Assembly (NCBI RefSeq): GCF_004340905.1
Contig: NZ_SLXD01000018.1
Coordinates: 1 to 64,000, forward strand
Source: Rubrivivax gelatinosus
Lineage (GTDB): Bacteria > Pseudomonadota > Gammaproteobacteria > Burkholderiales > Burkholderiaceae_C
Reading direction: 5' to 3'
DNA length: 64,000 nucleotides
Shown here in pieces: positions 19,000-31,109 of the stretch. The first letter of the stretch is position 1, and each line of letters opens with the position of its first letter. The position numbers and the translations under genes are program-made. Under the pieces are notes generated by a model. The model was not told the DNA's origin and did no database searches. It saw only the letters and a list, made by a program, of their open reading frames with translations.

Positions 19000-20856
19000 T
19001 CAGCGGACCTTCACGGTGGTCAGTTCCCGCCCGTCCTCGCTCATCACGTGGGTCGAGCAGGCCAGGCAGGGGTCGAACGAATGCAGCGTACGCAAGATCT
19101 CGACCGGCTGTTCCGGGTTGACCATCGGCGTGCCCAGCAGGCTGGCCTCGAAGGCGCCGATCTGGCCCTTGGCGTCGCGCGGGCTGCCGTTCCAGGTGGT
19201 CGGCACGACGCACTGGTAGTTCTCGATCTTGCCGTCCTTGATGCGGATCCAGTGGCCCAGCATGCCGCGCGGCGCGGCGACGGTGCCCACGCCCTTGGCT
19301 TCCTTGGGCCAGGTGGCCGGGTCCCACTTCTCGACGTTGGCGGTGGCGGTGTCGCCGGCGCGGATGTTGGCCACCAGCTCGTGGTAGTCGGCCAGCAGCA
19401 TCTCGCCGCAGTACTGGCCTTCGAGGCAGCGCGCCAGCGTGCGGCCGATCGTCGAGGGCAGCAGTTGTTTGAGCGTGTACTGCGTCTCGGGCAGGCCCAG
19501 CGCCTTCGGGATGGTGTGGTTGATCGCCTCGGCGGCCGAGTCCACCTGCTCCTTGACACGCTGGCAGTGCGGGTTGCCCTTCGTCGCATGGGCGTAGCCC
19601 AGGATGTAGCGCGACAGCGGGCCGACCTCGACGGCGTGGCCGCGCCAGCGCGGCGACTTGATCCACGAGTACTTGGCGCTTTCGTCGATGTGCTCGATCG
19701 CGGTGCGCGTGCCCTTGGTCTTCGCACCGAGCTCGAACTTCGGCTCGGTGACGCCGTCCCAGGGGTGCAGGCCCTTGCTGTCGTCGGCGTACTGGTACCA
19801 GCTGTGGGCGACGAACTCCTGCACCTGCTCGGGGTCGCGCGGGTCGATCGGCAGGATCTCGTCCCAGTTGCCGTTCAGGATGACGCCGCCGGGCAGCTGC
19901 TGGGTCGCGGGGTCGTAGGCCACCTTCTCGTAGGTGCCGTAGTCGGCGACGTTGAGCGCCGCCAGGCCGCCGCCGTGCAGCCAGCCGGCCTGCTTGTAGA
20001 TCGTGCCGATGGCCAGCACGTCGGGCAGGTAGACGTTGCGGTTGAACTCGATCATCTCGTCGATGCGAGCCTTGACGAAGTTCAGCCGCTCCATGTTGAT
20101 CGGCGCGCCGGCGGCGCCGTTGCCGTCGATGTTGATCGCGCAGGGCACGCCACCGACGAGGTAGTTCGGGTGCGGGTTCTTGCCGCCGAAGATCGCGTGC
20201 ACCTTCACCCATTCCTTCTGCAGGTCCAGCGCCTCCAGGTAGTGGGTGACGGCCATCAGGTTGGCCTCGGCCGGCAGCACGTAGGCCTTGCTGCCCCAGT
20301 AGCCGTTCATGAAGGGGCCGAGCTGACCGCTGTCGACGAACTTCTTCAGCCGGTTCTGCACGTCGCGGAAGTAACCCGGCGAGGACAGCGGGTGCGAGGG
20401 CGAGACCAGCTGCTGCAGCTCGCTGGTCTTCTTCGGGTCGGCCTTCAGCGCCGAGACGACGTCCACCCAGTCCAGCGCGTGCAGGTGGTAGAAGTGCACC
20501 GCGTGGTCGTGCACCTGCAGCGTCTTGGCCATCATCTCGCGGATGAGGTGCGCGTTCTTCGGGATCCGGATGCCCAGCGCGTCCTCGACGGCACGCACGC
20601 TGGTCAGCGCATGGCAGCCGGTGCAGACGCCGCAGATGCGCTCGACGAAGGCCCAGGCGTCGCGCGGGTCGCGGCCCTTGAGGATGACCTCCAGCCCGCG
20701 CCACATCGTGCCGGTGGACACGGCGTTGCGGATGACGTTGTTGGCGTCGACGTTGACCTCGCAGCGCATGTGGCCCTCGATGCGCGTGACGGGGTCGACG
20801 ACGATGCGGCGGCCGCTGTCGTCGAGCTTGAAGCCTTGGGTTTCGATGGCGCCCAT
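19000..20856 (-). CDS. hupL: Uptake [NiFe] hydrogenase large subunit
   Basis: Catalytic subunit of the membrane-bound H2-oxidising enzyme. 618 residues. Proximal Ni ligands RICGVCTGCH (Cys75, Cys78) and C-terminal DPCLACSTH (Cys597, Cys600, His603) are complete. The final 15 residues (VMSEDGRELTTVKVR) form the tail cleaved by HupD. ATG 20856 (MGAIETQGF) has a GGAG site; an in-frame upstream start at 20910 lies inside hupS. Exported together with HupS by the Tat system. Confidence 0.97.
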   Translation of the reverse strand: MGAIETQGFKLDDSGRRIVVDPVTRIEGHMRCEVNVDANNVIRNAVSTGTMWRGLEVILKGRDPRDAWAFVERICGVCTGCHALTSVRAVEDALGIRIPKNAHLIREMMAKTLQVHDHAVHFYHLHALDWVDVVSALKADPKKTSELQQLVSPSHPLSSPGYFRDVQNRLKKFVDSGQLGPFMNGYWGSKAYVLPAEANLMAVTHYLEALDLQKEWVKVHAIFGGKNPHPNYLVGGVPCAINIDGNGAAGAPINMERLNFVKARIDEMIEFNRNVYLPDVLAIGTIYKQAGWLHGGGLAALNVADYGTYEKVAYDPATQQLPGGVILNGNWDEILPIDPRDPEQVQEFVAHSWYQYADDSKGLHPWDGVTEPKFELGAKTKGTRTAIEHIDESAKYSWIKSPRWRGHAVEVGPLSRYILGYAHATKGNPHCQRVKEQVDSAAEAINHTIPKALGLPETQYTLKQLLPSTIGRTLARCLEGQYCGEMLLADYHELVANIRAGDTATANVEKWDPATWPKEAKGVGTVAAPRGMLGHWIRIKDGKIENYQCVVPTTWNGSPRDAKGQIGAFEASLLGTPMVNPEQPVEILRTLHSFDPCLACSTHVMSEDGRELTTVKVR

Positions 20857-20890
20857 GAACGGTGCTCCGGGAGTTCGGTCGGGTGGGGTT

Positions 20891-21979
20891 TCAGCTGCGC
20901 GACTCGGCACGCGCGGCGGCGTCCGGGTCGTGCGACAGGCGCTTGATCACCGAGGCGGCGGCGTGCGCGGCGATGGCCGCGCCGACGACGCCGGCCGCGG
21001 TGCCGCCGACCTTGTCGGCGTTGGCCTCGATGCCGAACTGGTGGATGTCGGTCAGGCGCTCGTAGAACGAGCCCTTGTCCCAGAAGCCGTCCTCGGAGCA
21101 GCCGATGCAGCCGTGGCCGGCCTTGATCGGGAAGCTGGTGCCTTCGTTCCACATCACCGTGGAGCAGGCGTTGTAGGTCGTCGGCCCCTTGCAGCCGACC
21201 TTGTAGAGACAGAAGCCCTTGCGCGCGTTGTCGTCGTCGAAGCTCTCGACGAACTGGCCGGCGTCGAAGTGCGGCCGGCGGTAGCACTTGTCGTGGATGC
21301 GCTGGCTGTAGAACATCTTCGGCCGGCCCTGGCGGTCGAGCTCGGGGATGCGGTCGAAGGTCAGCATGTAGGTGATGACGCCGGTCATCACCTCGGCGAT
21401 CGGCGGGCAGCCGGGCACCTTGATGATGGGTTTGTCGGTGATCACCTTGTGGATCGGCGTGGCCTGCGTCGGGTTCGGCTTGGCGGCCTGCACGCAGCCC
21501 CAGGAGGCGCAGGAGCCCCAGGCGATGACGGCCTTGCAGTCGGCGGCGACACGCTTCAACTTCTCGACGAAGGGCCTGCCCGACTGGATGCAGAACATCC
21601 CGTCCTCGTTGAGCGGCGGGTTGCCCTCGACGGCCAGGATGTAGTTGCCTTTGTACTTGGCCATGATCTCGTCGAGGATGGCCTCGGCCTGGTGGCCGGC
21701 GGCGGCCATCAGCGTGTCGTCGTAGTCCAGCGAGATCATCGACAGCACGGCGTCCTTGGCCAGCGGGTGCGCGCTGCGGATGAAGCTCTCGCTGCAGCAG
21801 GTGCATTCCAGCCCGTGCAGCCAGAGCACCGGGGTGCGCGGCTTGGTCTCCATCGCGTGGGCGATCTGCGGCACGAAGGCCGGTGCCAGGCCGAGCGAGG
21901 TCGCGGTCAGCGAGCAGTACTTGAGGAAGCTGCGCCGCGAGATGCCCTGGCGGCGCATGACTTCGTAGAAGGTCTCCAT
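20891..21979 (-). CDS. hupS: Uptake [NiFe] hydrogenase small subunit, six-Cys (O2-tolerant) type
   Basis: 362-residue precursor. Twin-arginine signal RRSFLK at 15-20, likely cleaved after AHA (42). Proximal cluster ligands are Cys59, Cys61, Cys62, Cys157, Cys162 and Cys191. The two extra Cys (61 in CTCC, 162 in GSCASWGC) are those of oxygen-tolerant enzymes with a [4Fe-3S] cluster. C-terminal membrane anchor about 320-345 (VGGTAAGVVGAAIAAHAAASV). METFYE start at 21979 is preferred over an upstream in-frame start because the Tat signal then has normal length and a GAGGAG site precedes it. First gene of the hydrogenase locus. Confidence 0.97.
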   Translation of the reverse strand: METFYEVMRRQGISRRSFLKYCSLTATSLGLAPAFVPQIAHAMETKPRTPVLWLHGLECTCCSESFIRSAHPLAKDAVLSMISLDYDDTLMAAAGHQAEAILDEIMAKYKGNYILAVEGNPPLNEDGMFCIQSGRPFVEKLKRVAADCKAVIAWGSCASWGCVQAAKPNPTQATPIHKVITDKPIIKVPGCPPIAEVMTGVITYMLTFDRIPELDRQGRPKMFYSQRIHDKCYRRPHFDAGQFVESFDDDNARKGFCLYKVGCKGPTTYNACSTVMWNEGTSFPIKAGHGCIGCSEDGFWDKGSFYERLTDIHQFGIEANADKVGGTAAGVVGAAIAAHAAASVIKRLSHDPDAAARAESRS

Positions 21980-22059
21980 CGGATCGGGCTCCTCGCGTGG
22001 GTTCGGACTTCTTTGATCTGCCTCATACCCACGATGCGTGCCCGTTTTTCTTGATCTAG

Positions 22060-22100
22060 GGAAAGCCCGGTGCGAGCCTTGCAAGTCCTTGATTCAACGA
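22060..22100 (-). promoter_or_regulatory. Candidate hupS control region (IHF-like site, dyads, GG-N10-GC)
   Basis: About 80-120 bp upstream of hupS. On the minus strand there is an exact match to the IHF consensus WATCAANNNNTTR (AATCAAGGACTTG, 22082-22094) that overlaps TTGAATCAA and CTTGCAAG dyads. A sigma-54-like GG-N10-GC (GG at 22078/22077, GC at 22066/22065) follows, but only the invariant bases and little of the rest match TGGCAC-N5-TTGC. In relatives, hup promoters bind HoxA/HupR and IHF. The IHF-like site seems too close to the -24 element for classical looping, so the core promoter is uncertain. Confidence 0.28.
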
Positions 22101-22151
22101 GGAGTTTTTTGACCGCGGCGTGACGCTTCGCACGCTCGGTCCGGGTTGGGT

Positions 22152-22166
22152 GGCAGCGAGGCTGCC
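22152..22166 (-). terminator. Hairpin after the DUF2238 gene
   Basis: GGCAGC (22152-22157) pairs with GCTGCC (22161-22166) across a 3-base loop; further GGCAG/CTGCC copies lie within the next 30 bp. It separates the DUF2238 gene from hupS. No T-run follows, so terminator strength is doubtful. Confidence 0.3.
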
Positions 22167-22199
22167 GCTTCGGCAGTCGAGGTGGCTGCCGTGTTGCCG

Positions 22200-22826
22200 C
22201 TAGCGGCCTGTGCGGGGCAGCCGGCTCAGCTGCCGGTCGTGCAGGCGTGCCAGCAGCACCAGCGCGCAGACGGCGCCGATCAGCGCCATGAACATGTCCG
22301 ACTGCGTGTCCCAGGGGTCGCCCTGGGTGCCGAGGAAGGCGTCGGCGTCCTGGCCGATGGCCAGTGCGACACCCCATTCGATCAGCTCGTAGCTGGCGCT
22401 GATGGCCAGCACGACGCAGACGACGAGGAAGGCCAGCATGCGCCGGCCGCGCACAACGCCGCCGCGCAGCAGGATCTCGCGCGCCGCGACGGCCGGCACG
22501 AAGCCCTGCATGAAGTGGCCGATCTTGTCGTACGGGTTGCGCGACAGCTGCAGCCAGTCCTGGATCTGGAAACCCAGCGGCACGCGCGCGTAGGTGTAGG
22601 CGCCGCCCAGCATCAGCACCGCGCAGTGCACGAAGACCAGCGCGTAGAGCAGCGTCGTCAGTGGATGGCGCCGGTGCGTCGCCGCCAGCAGCGGCAGCAC
22701 GATCATCACCGGCAAGGTTTCCAGCACCCAGGTCTCGCGTTCGTAAGGCTGCCAGCCCGACCAGGCGAGCAGGGCGATCAGCACGAGGGCGGCGGCGGCG
22801 AGGGCAGGGGTGCGTCGGTCGGTCAT
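22200..22826 (-). CDS. DUF2238 (YjdF-like) integral membrane protein
   Basis: 208 residues, about six hydrophobic helices. YDKIGHFMQGFVPAVAAREILLR, SASYELIEWGVALAIG and QGDPWDTQSDMFMALIGAVCAL are the hallmark blocks of the DUF2238/YjdF family, whose function is unknown. It precedes hupS in the same direction, with about 220 bp between, so it is probably not part of the hup operon. Divergent from the VUT gene. Confidence 0.85.
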   Translation of the reverse strand: MTDRRTPALAAAALVLIALLAWSGWQPYERETWVLETLPVMIVLPLLAATHRRHPLTTLLYALVFVHCAVLMLGGAYTYARVPLGFQIQDWLQLSRNPYDKIGHFMQGFVPAVAAREILLRGGVVRGRRMLAFLVVCVVLAISASYELIEWGVALAIGQDADAFLGTQGDPWDTQSDMFMALIGAVCALVLLARLHDRQLSRLPRTGR

Positions 22827-22951
22827 CGGCTCGCGACTCTAAGCCCGGGCGGGCCGCGGCGGGCTCGATCGACGCCGTGCATCGCCGTGCGCTGCACAAG
22901 CCGGCCGACAGCGGCGACAATCACGGGTTGCGCGCCCACTGCCGTCACGCC

Positions 22952-23488
22952 ATGAACCGTCTTCCGCTCGCCTCCCTGTCGAAGCCCATCGCCGCGATGG
23001 CCTTCGTCATCGTGCTGTCCAACGTGCTGGTGCAGTTCCCGGCCGGCGACTGGCTGACCTGGGGCGCGTTCAGCTATCCGCTGGTGTTCCTGGTCTGCGA
23101 CCTGACCAACCGTGCGGTTGGCGTCTCCGAGGCGCGGCGCGTGGCCTGGGTCGGCTTCGCGATCGCGGTCGCGCTGTCGGCGGTGCTGGCGCCGTGGCGC
23201 ATCGCGGTGGCTTCGGGCAGCGCCTTCATCTTCTCGCAGCTGATGGATATCGCCGTCTTCAACCGCTGGCGCCGCCAGAGCTGGTGGAAGGCGCCGCTGA
23301 TCGGCTCGATGGTGGCCTCGGTCGTCGACACCTCGCTCTTCTTCTTCCTCGCCTTCGCCGGCACCGACGTGCCCTGGCAGCAGCTCGCCGCCGGCGACCT
23401 GCTGATCAAGTGGCTGATGGCCGCTGTGCTGCTCGCGCCCTACCGCGCGATGCTGCCGCGCCTGCAGGCCTGGGTGCCGGTGCGCTGA
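22952..23488 (+). CDS. VUT family (YhhQ-like) transporter
   Basis: 178 residues with 5-6 membrane helices. GAFSYPLVFLVCDLTNRAVG and SGSAFIFSQLMDIAVFNRWR...WWKAPLIGSMVASVVDTSLFFFLAF are typical of the VUT/YhhQ family; YhhQ imports queuosine precursors. It is shorter than the usual 220 residues, the C-terminal part being reduced. Start ATGAACCGT at 22952. GreB follows 31 bp downstream. Confidence 0.85.
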   Translation: MNRLPLASLSKPIAAMAFVIVLSNVLVQFPAGDWLTWGAFSYPLVFLVCDLTNRAVGVSEARRVAWVGFAIAVALSAVLAPWRIAVASGSAFIFSQLMDIAVFNRWRRQSWWKAPLIGSMVASVVDTSLFFFLAFAGTDVPWQQLAAGDLLIKWLMAAVLLAPYRAMLPRLQAWVPVR

Positions 23489-23519
23489 CGCTGCCGGCGC
23501 GGCGCCGGCCGACGAGCCG

Positions 23520-24080
23520 ATGAACAAGGCCTTCACCAAGGAAACCGACGCCGCCGACGACGGCGACGACGAGGTCCCCGGCCTGCCGCCGCTGCCGGCC
23601 GGCACGCGCAACTACATGACGCCGCAGGGCTATCGGCGCCTGCGCGAGGAGCTGATGACGCTGCTCGACGTCGAGCGACCGAAGATCGTCGAGACGGTCT
23701 CCTGGGCGGCCAAGAACGGCGACCGCAGCGAAAACGGCGACTACCTCTACGGCAAGAAGCGGCTGCGCGAGATCGACCGCCGCATCCGCTTCCTGACCAA
23801 ACGCCTGGACATCGCCGAGGTCGCCGACCCGTCGGCGCACCACGGCAGCGACCAGGTCTTCTTCGGTGCCACCGTCACCTATGCCAACGCGAAGGGCGAG
23901 GAACGCACGATCACGATCAAGGGCATCGACGAGGCCGACAACCTGCAGGGCGAGGTCAGCTGGGTGGCGCCGATCGCGCGGGCGCTGCTGAAGGCGCGCG
24001 AAGGCGACGAGGTGCAGCTGATGACGCCCGGCGGGCTGGAGACGATCGAGGTGATCGAGGTGCGTTACCCGGCACCCTGA
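23520..24080 (+). CDS. greB: Transcription elongation factor GreB
   Basis: Stimulates transcript cleavage by backtracked RNA polymerase. 186 residues: N-terminal coiled coil with the acidic tip (SWAAKNGDRSENGDYLYGKKRLREIDRRIRFLTKRL) and C-terminal FKBP-like domain ending GGLETIEVIEVRYPAP. An acidic 20-residue N-terminal extension (DAADDGDDE) is present. Its last 16 bases overlap the convergent spoT gene. Confidence 0.94.
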   Translation: MNKAFTKETDAADDGDDEVPGLPPLPAGTRNYMTPQGYRRLREELMTLLDVERPKIVETVSWAAKNGDRSENGDYLYGKKRLREIDRRIRFLTKRLDIAEVADPSAHHGSDQVFFGATVTYANAKGEERTITIKGIDEADNLQGEVSWVAPIARALLKAREGDEVQLMTPGGLETIEVIEVRYPAP

Positions 24081-26356
24081 CCGGGTTTGTCGCGCCAGAC
24101 GCGCAGCACCGCCGGCGCCCGGCGCAGCGTGCGCAGCACCTCGGCCAGATGCACGCGGTCGCGCACGCTGATCAGCAGGCGCAGTTCGGTCGTTTCGGCG
24201 GCCGGCTCCTGGTCCATGTCGAGGTGGGTGATGTCGGCTTCGGCCGCGGCCACCGCCGAGGCGATCTGCGCGAGCACGCCCTTGCCGTTGTGCACCAGCG
24301 CGACGACCGTCGTTGGGAAGCTGCGGGTCAGCTCCTCGGCCCATTCGACACGCATCCAGCGTTCGCTGTCGCGTTCGAACAGCCGGCGGCCGACCTGGCA
24401 CTCGGTCGTGTGCACGACCAGGCCTTCGCCGCGGCCCAGGTAGCCGGCGATCTGGTCGCCGGGGATCGGGCGGCAGCAGTGCGCCATCTGCACCGAGGCG
24501 CCTTCGCTGCCGTCGACGAAGACCACGCCCTGCGTCGGCGAGCTGGCGTCGCTGGCGTAGCGGCCCATCGTCAGCATCACCGCGTCGGGGCGGATGCCGC
24601 GTTCGGCCAGCAGCCCGGCCAGGCGCTTGGCGACGATGGTCGCGATCTTCTTGCCCAGGCCGATGTCGGTGAGCAGTTCGTCACGGCTGCGGTTGCCGCT
24701 CCAGCGCGTGAGCTGCTGCCAGATGGCCGCGGCGTCGCTGTCCTCCGGATCGGGCGACGGCGCCTGCAGGCCCTCGGCGCGCAGCGCCTGGCCGAGCAGC
24801 TTCTCGCCCAGCGACTGCGACTCCTCGGCCTCGAGGTTCTTCAGGTAGTGGCGGATCTTCGAGCGTGCACGCCCGGTGCGCACCATGTGCAGCCAGCCCG
24901 GGTTGGGCCGCGCGCCCGGCGCGGTGATGACCTCGACGACGTCGCCGCTGCGCAGCTCGGTGTGCATCGCCACCGGCTCGCCGTTGACCTTGGCGGCGAC
25001 GACATGGTCGCCGACGTCGGAGTGGATCGCGTAGGCGAAGTCCACCGGCGCCGCGCCGCGCGGCAGCGCGAGGATCTTGCTGCGCGGCGTGAAGACGTAG
25101 ACCGCGTCCGGATAGAGGTCGATCTTGACGTGCTCGAGGAACTCCGCCGAGTCGCGTGTCTCGTCCTGGATGTCGATCAGGCTCTGCAGCCACAGCGCGC
25201 CCAGGCGCTGCGCCTCCTGCGAGTCGCCCTTGCCGCTGGTCTTGTAGATCCAGTGCGCGGCGATGCCGCGTTCGGCCACCGCGTGCATCTCGTCGGTGCG
25301 CACCTGGAACTCGACCGCCGTGCCCAGCGGGCTGACGAGCGTGGTGTGCAGCGACTGGTAGCCGTTGGCCTTGGGGATCGCGATGTAGTCCTTGAAGCGG
25401 CCCGGCACCGGCTTGTAGAGCTGGTGCAGCACGCCGATCGCGAGGTAGCACTCGGGCAGCGTCGGCACGACGATGCGGAAGCCGAAGATGTCGTTGACCT
25501 GCGCGAAGCCGGCGTGCTTCTCGCGCATCTTGCGGTAGATCGAGTAGACGGTCTTCTCGCGCCCGGTGACCTCGACCTTCATCTTCTGCGCCCCGAAGGC
25601 CCGCTCGACGTCGCGCTGCACACGCTCGACGATGTCGCGCCGGTAGCCGCGTGCACGCTTGATGGCCTTGGCCAGCGCACCGTGGCGCCAGGGGTGCAGA
25701 TACTGGAAGGACAGCTCCTGCAGCTCGCGGTAGGTCTGGTTCAGGCCCAGGCGGTGGGCGATCGGGGCGTAGATCTCCAGCGTCTCGCGGGCGATGCGCG
25801 AACGTTTGTTCGCCGCCATCGACTCCATCGTGCGCATGTTGTGCAGACGGTCGGCGAGCTTGACGAGGATGACGCGCACGTCGCGCGCCATCGCCAGCAG
25901 CATCTTGCGGAAGGACTCGGCCTGGCTCTCCTCGCGGGTGCTGAACTGCAGCTTGTCGAGCTTGGTGAGGCCGTCGACGAGGTCGGCGGTCGGGGCGCCG
26001 AAACGCTCGATCAGCTCGGTCTTCGTGACGCCCTGGTCCTCGATGGTGTCGTGCAGCAGCGCGGCCATCACGGCCTGCACGTCCAGGCGCCAGTCGGCGC
26101 ACAGCCCGGCGACGGCCAGCGGATGCGTGATGTAGGGCAGGCCGCTGGCGCGGAACTGGCCCAGGTGCGCCTCGTCGGCGAACTTGTAGGCCTCGCGGAC
26201 GAGCTTGATGTCGCCCTTGGACAGGTAGCCCAGCTTCTCGGTCAGGCCGGCGAACGAGGCCGCCTCGGCCGCCGTCTGCCCGGGCGGCTCGGACGCGCGC
26301 GAACGCCCCTGCAGCGCGGCAGGCAGCAGTTCGGCAGCCAGAGAGCGGATCCCCAT
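24065..26356 (-). CDS. spoT: Bifunctional (p)ppGpp synthetase/hydrolase SpoT
   Basis: 763 residues. HD hydrolase domain intact (HPLAVAG...LLHDTIEDQG, His102-Asp103), synthetase domain (VNDIFGFRIVVPT, EFQVRTDEMHAVAERGIAAHWIYK), TGS domain (VFTPRSKILALPRGAAPVDFAYAIHSDVG) and C-terminal ACT domain. The intact HD box favours SpoT over the synthetase-only RelA, as does the gmk-rpoZ-spoT order. A hairpin separates it from rpoZ, so it may have its own promoter. Confidence 0.95.
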   Translation of the reverse strand: MGIRSLAAELLPAALQGRSRASEPPGQTAAEAASFAGLTEKLGYLSKGDIKLVREAYKFADEAHLGQFRASGLPYITHPLAVAGLCADWRLDVQAVMAALLHDTIEDQGVTKTELIERFGAPTADLVDGLTKLDKLQFSTREESQAESFRKMLLAMARDVRVILVKLADRLHNMRTMESMAANKRSRIARETLEIYAPIAHRLGLNQTYRELQELSFQYLHPWRHGALAKAIKRARGYRRDIVERVQRDVERAFGAQKMKVEVTGREKTVYSIYRKMREKHAGFAQVNDIFGFRIVVPTLPECYLAIGVLHQLYKPVPGRFKDYIAIPKANGYQSLHTTLVSPLGTAVEFQVRTDEMHAVAERGIAAHWIYKTSGKGDSQEAQRLGALWLQSLIDIQDETRDSAEFLEHVKIDLYPDAVYVFTPRSKILALPRGAAPVDFAYAIHSDVGDHVVAAKVNGEPVAMHTELRSGDVVEVITAPGARPNPGWLHMVRTGRARSKIRHYLKNLEAEESQSLGEKLLGQALRAEGLQAPSPDPEDSDAAAIWQQLTRWSGNRSRDELLTDIGLGKKIATIVAKRLAGLLAERGIRPDAVMLTMGRYASDASSPTQGVVFVDGSEGASVQMAHCCRPIPGDQIAGYLGRGEGLVVHTTECQVGRRLFERDSERWMRVEWAEELTRSFPTTVVALVHNGKGVLAQIASAVAAAEADITHLDMDQEPAAETTELRLLISVRDRVHLAEVLRTLRRAPAVLRVWRDKPGQGAG

Positions 26357-26411
26357 GCTGCGTAATCTAGCGTGGAATGTCGGGCACGGACGGCTCGTGG
26401 CCGCAAACGAC

Positions 26412-26436
26412 GACGGGCGCCGCGAGGGCGCCCGTC
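26412..26436 (-). terminator. Terminator between rpoZ and spoT
   Basis: Perfect 10-bp stem, GACGGGCGCC (26412-26421) with GGCGCCCGTC (26427-26436), 5-base loop, 19 bp after the rpoZ stop. The sequence after it on the minus strand is GTCGTTTGC, a weak T-rich stretch. Confidence 0.6.
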
Positions 26437-26454
26437 AGGGATGGCGACAAGCGG

Positions 26455-26658
26455 TCAGACCGGAACCTTGCGCAGCATCTCCAGGCCGACTTCACCGGCG
26501 GCGATCTCGCGCAGCGCGGTCACGCCGGGCTTGTTCTTGGTCTCGATCTTCGGGGCGTGGCCCTGGCTCAGCATGCGCGCGCGGTACGTCGCCGCCAGCA
26601 CCAGCTGGAAGCGGTTCGGGATCTTGTGCAGGCAGTCTTCGACGGTGATGCGGGCCAT
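26455..26658 (-). CDS. rpoZ: RNA polymerase omega subunit
   Basis: 67 residues, MARITVEDCLHKIPNRFQLVLAATYRAR..., ending LEMLRKVPV. The core NRFxLvxaAtyRAR and TALREIAAGEV match omega. A GAAAG purine stretch and 35-bp spacer separate it from gmk. Confidence 0.95.
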   Translation of the reverse strand: MARITVEDCLHKIPNRFQLVLAATYRARMLSQGHAPKIETKNKPGVTALREIAAGEVGLEMLRKVPV

Positions 26659-26693
26659 GAGCGGAGCTTTCCGTGGAGAGGGGAGGGTTCGAG

Positions 26694-27314
26694 TCAGAGC
26701 AGGTCGAGTGCGGCAAAGACCTGGGAGCGGTTGCGGCACTGCGTCACGTACTTGAGGCGCTGCGAGTGCACGACCGTCTTGAGGTCGAAGAGCGCCGTCT
26801 CGAACAACTGGTTGATTATAACGTAGTCGAAGTGGCGGGCCTGGGCCACCTCCTCGCGTGCGTTCTGCATGCGCACCTCGATGACCTCGTGGCCGTCCTC
26901 GCCGCGGCGCAGCAGGCGCTGGCGCAGTTCGTCCCAGCTCGGCGGCAGGATGAAGATCAGCACCGCGTAGGCGAAGAGCTTCTTGATCTGCAGCGCGCCC
27001 TGGTAGTCGATCTCCAGCACGACGTCCTCGCCGCGCATCAGGCGCTCCTCGATCGCCTTGCGCGAGGTGCCGTAGAGGTTGCCGTGCACCTGCGCCCACT
27101 CGAAGAAGTCGCCGCGCTCGATCATCGAGCGGAACTCGGGCTCGCCGACGAACCAGTACTCGCGCCCGTTCTGCTCCTGGCCGCGCGGCTTGCGCGTGGT
27201 GTGCGAGACCGACACCGACAGGTGCGAGTCGAGCTCGAGCAGGGCCTTGACGAGGCTGGATTTGCCGGCGCCGCTGGGCGCGGCGACGACGAAGAGATTG
27301 CCGGGCGTTTCCAT
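26694..27314 (-). CDS. gmk: Guanylate kinase
   Basis: Phosphorylates GMP to GDP. 206 residues. P-loop APSGAGKSS (12-20), GMP-binding SHTTRKPRGQEQNGREYWFV, FFEWAQVHGNLYGTS, DVVLEIDYQGALQIK. Upstream of rpoZ as in most proteobacteria. Confidence 0.96.
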   Translation of the reverse strand: METPGNLFVVAAPSGAGKSSLVKALLELDSHLSVSVSHTTRKPRGQEQNGREYWFVGEPEFRSMIERGDFFEWAQVHGNLYGTSRKAIEERLMRGEDVVLEIDYQGALQIKKLFAYAVLIFILPPSWDELRQRLLRRGEDGHEVIEVRMQNAREEVAQARHFDYVIINQLFETALFDLKTVVHSQRLKYVTQCRNRSQVFAALDLL

Positions 27315-27346
27315 CGCCGGATTCTACCGGCGGCGCCCGGTGCGCC

Positions 27347-29263
<1,917 letters not shown>

Positions 29264-29382
29264 CGTCTCGTCTCCAGCGAAGCCTCTGGCGGGCTCTGGT
29301 GTCGGTGCCGGCCCAGACTAGCGCAAGCCTTCGCCGCCGCGATGCGGATCGACCCGGAGGCCGGACACGGGTCGTCACGAAA

Positions 29383-29398
29383 CGGGACAGCTGTACCG
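29383..29398. promoter_or_regulatory. 16-bp dyad, probable AcoR enhancer site
   Basis: CGGGACAGCTGTACCG is palindromic at 14 of 16 positions with a perfect ACAGCTGT core. It lies about 85-100 bp upstream of the -24 element of the aldehyde dehydrogenase promoter, the normal place for a sigma-54 activator binding site. Binding by AcoR is inferred. Confidence 0.5.
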
Positions 29399-29481
29399 CC
29401 GTGATGCGCAGCGCAGGCCGGTTTTGACGCGAAATCTGCCTTGCTTTGCCGAAATCAGCCGGTTCCGGCGCCAAACGCGCC

Positions 29482-29497
29482 TGGCATGCCGCCTGCA
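29482..29497 (+). promoter_or_regulatory. Sigma-54 (-24/-12) promoter of the aldehyde dehydrogenase gene
   Basis: TGGCATGCCGCCTGCA matches TGGCAC-N5-TTGCA closely. The invariant GG (29483-29484) and GC (29495-29496) are separated by exactly 10 bases. Predicted start near 29508 gives a leader of about 60 bases. The divergent AcoR-type activator supports the call. Confidence 0.75.
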
Positions 29498-29570
29498 GAT
29501 GCGGCCGCCGCGCGATCCGGCGCGACGCATTGCACCGGACGACGTTCCCAAGACCCAAAGGAGACAAACC

Positions 29571-31091
<1,521 letters not shown>

Positions 31092-31109
31092 CCGGCGTGT
31101 CCGAGCACC

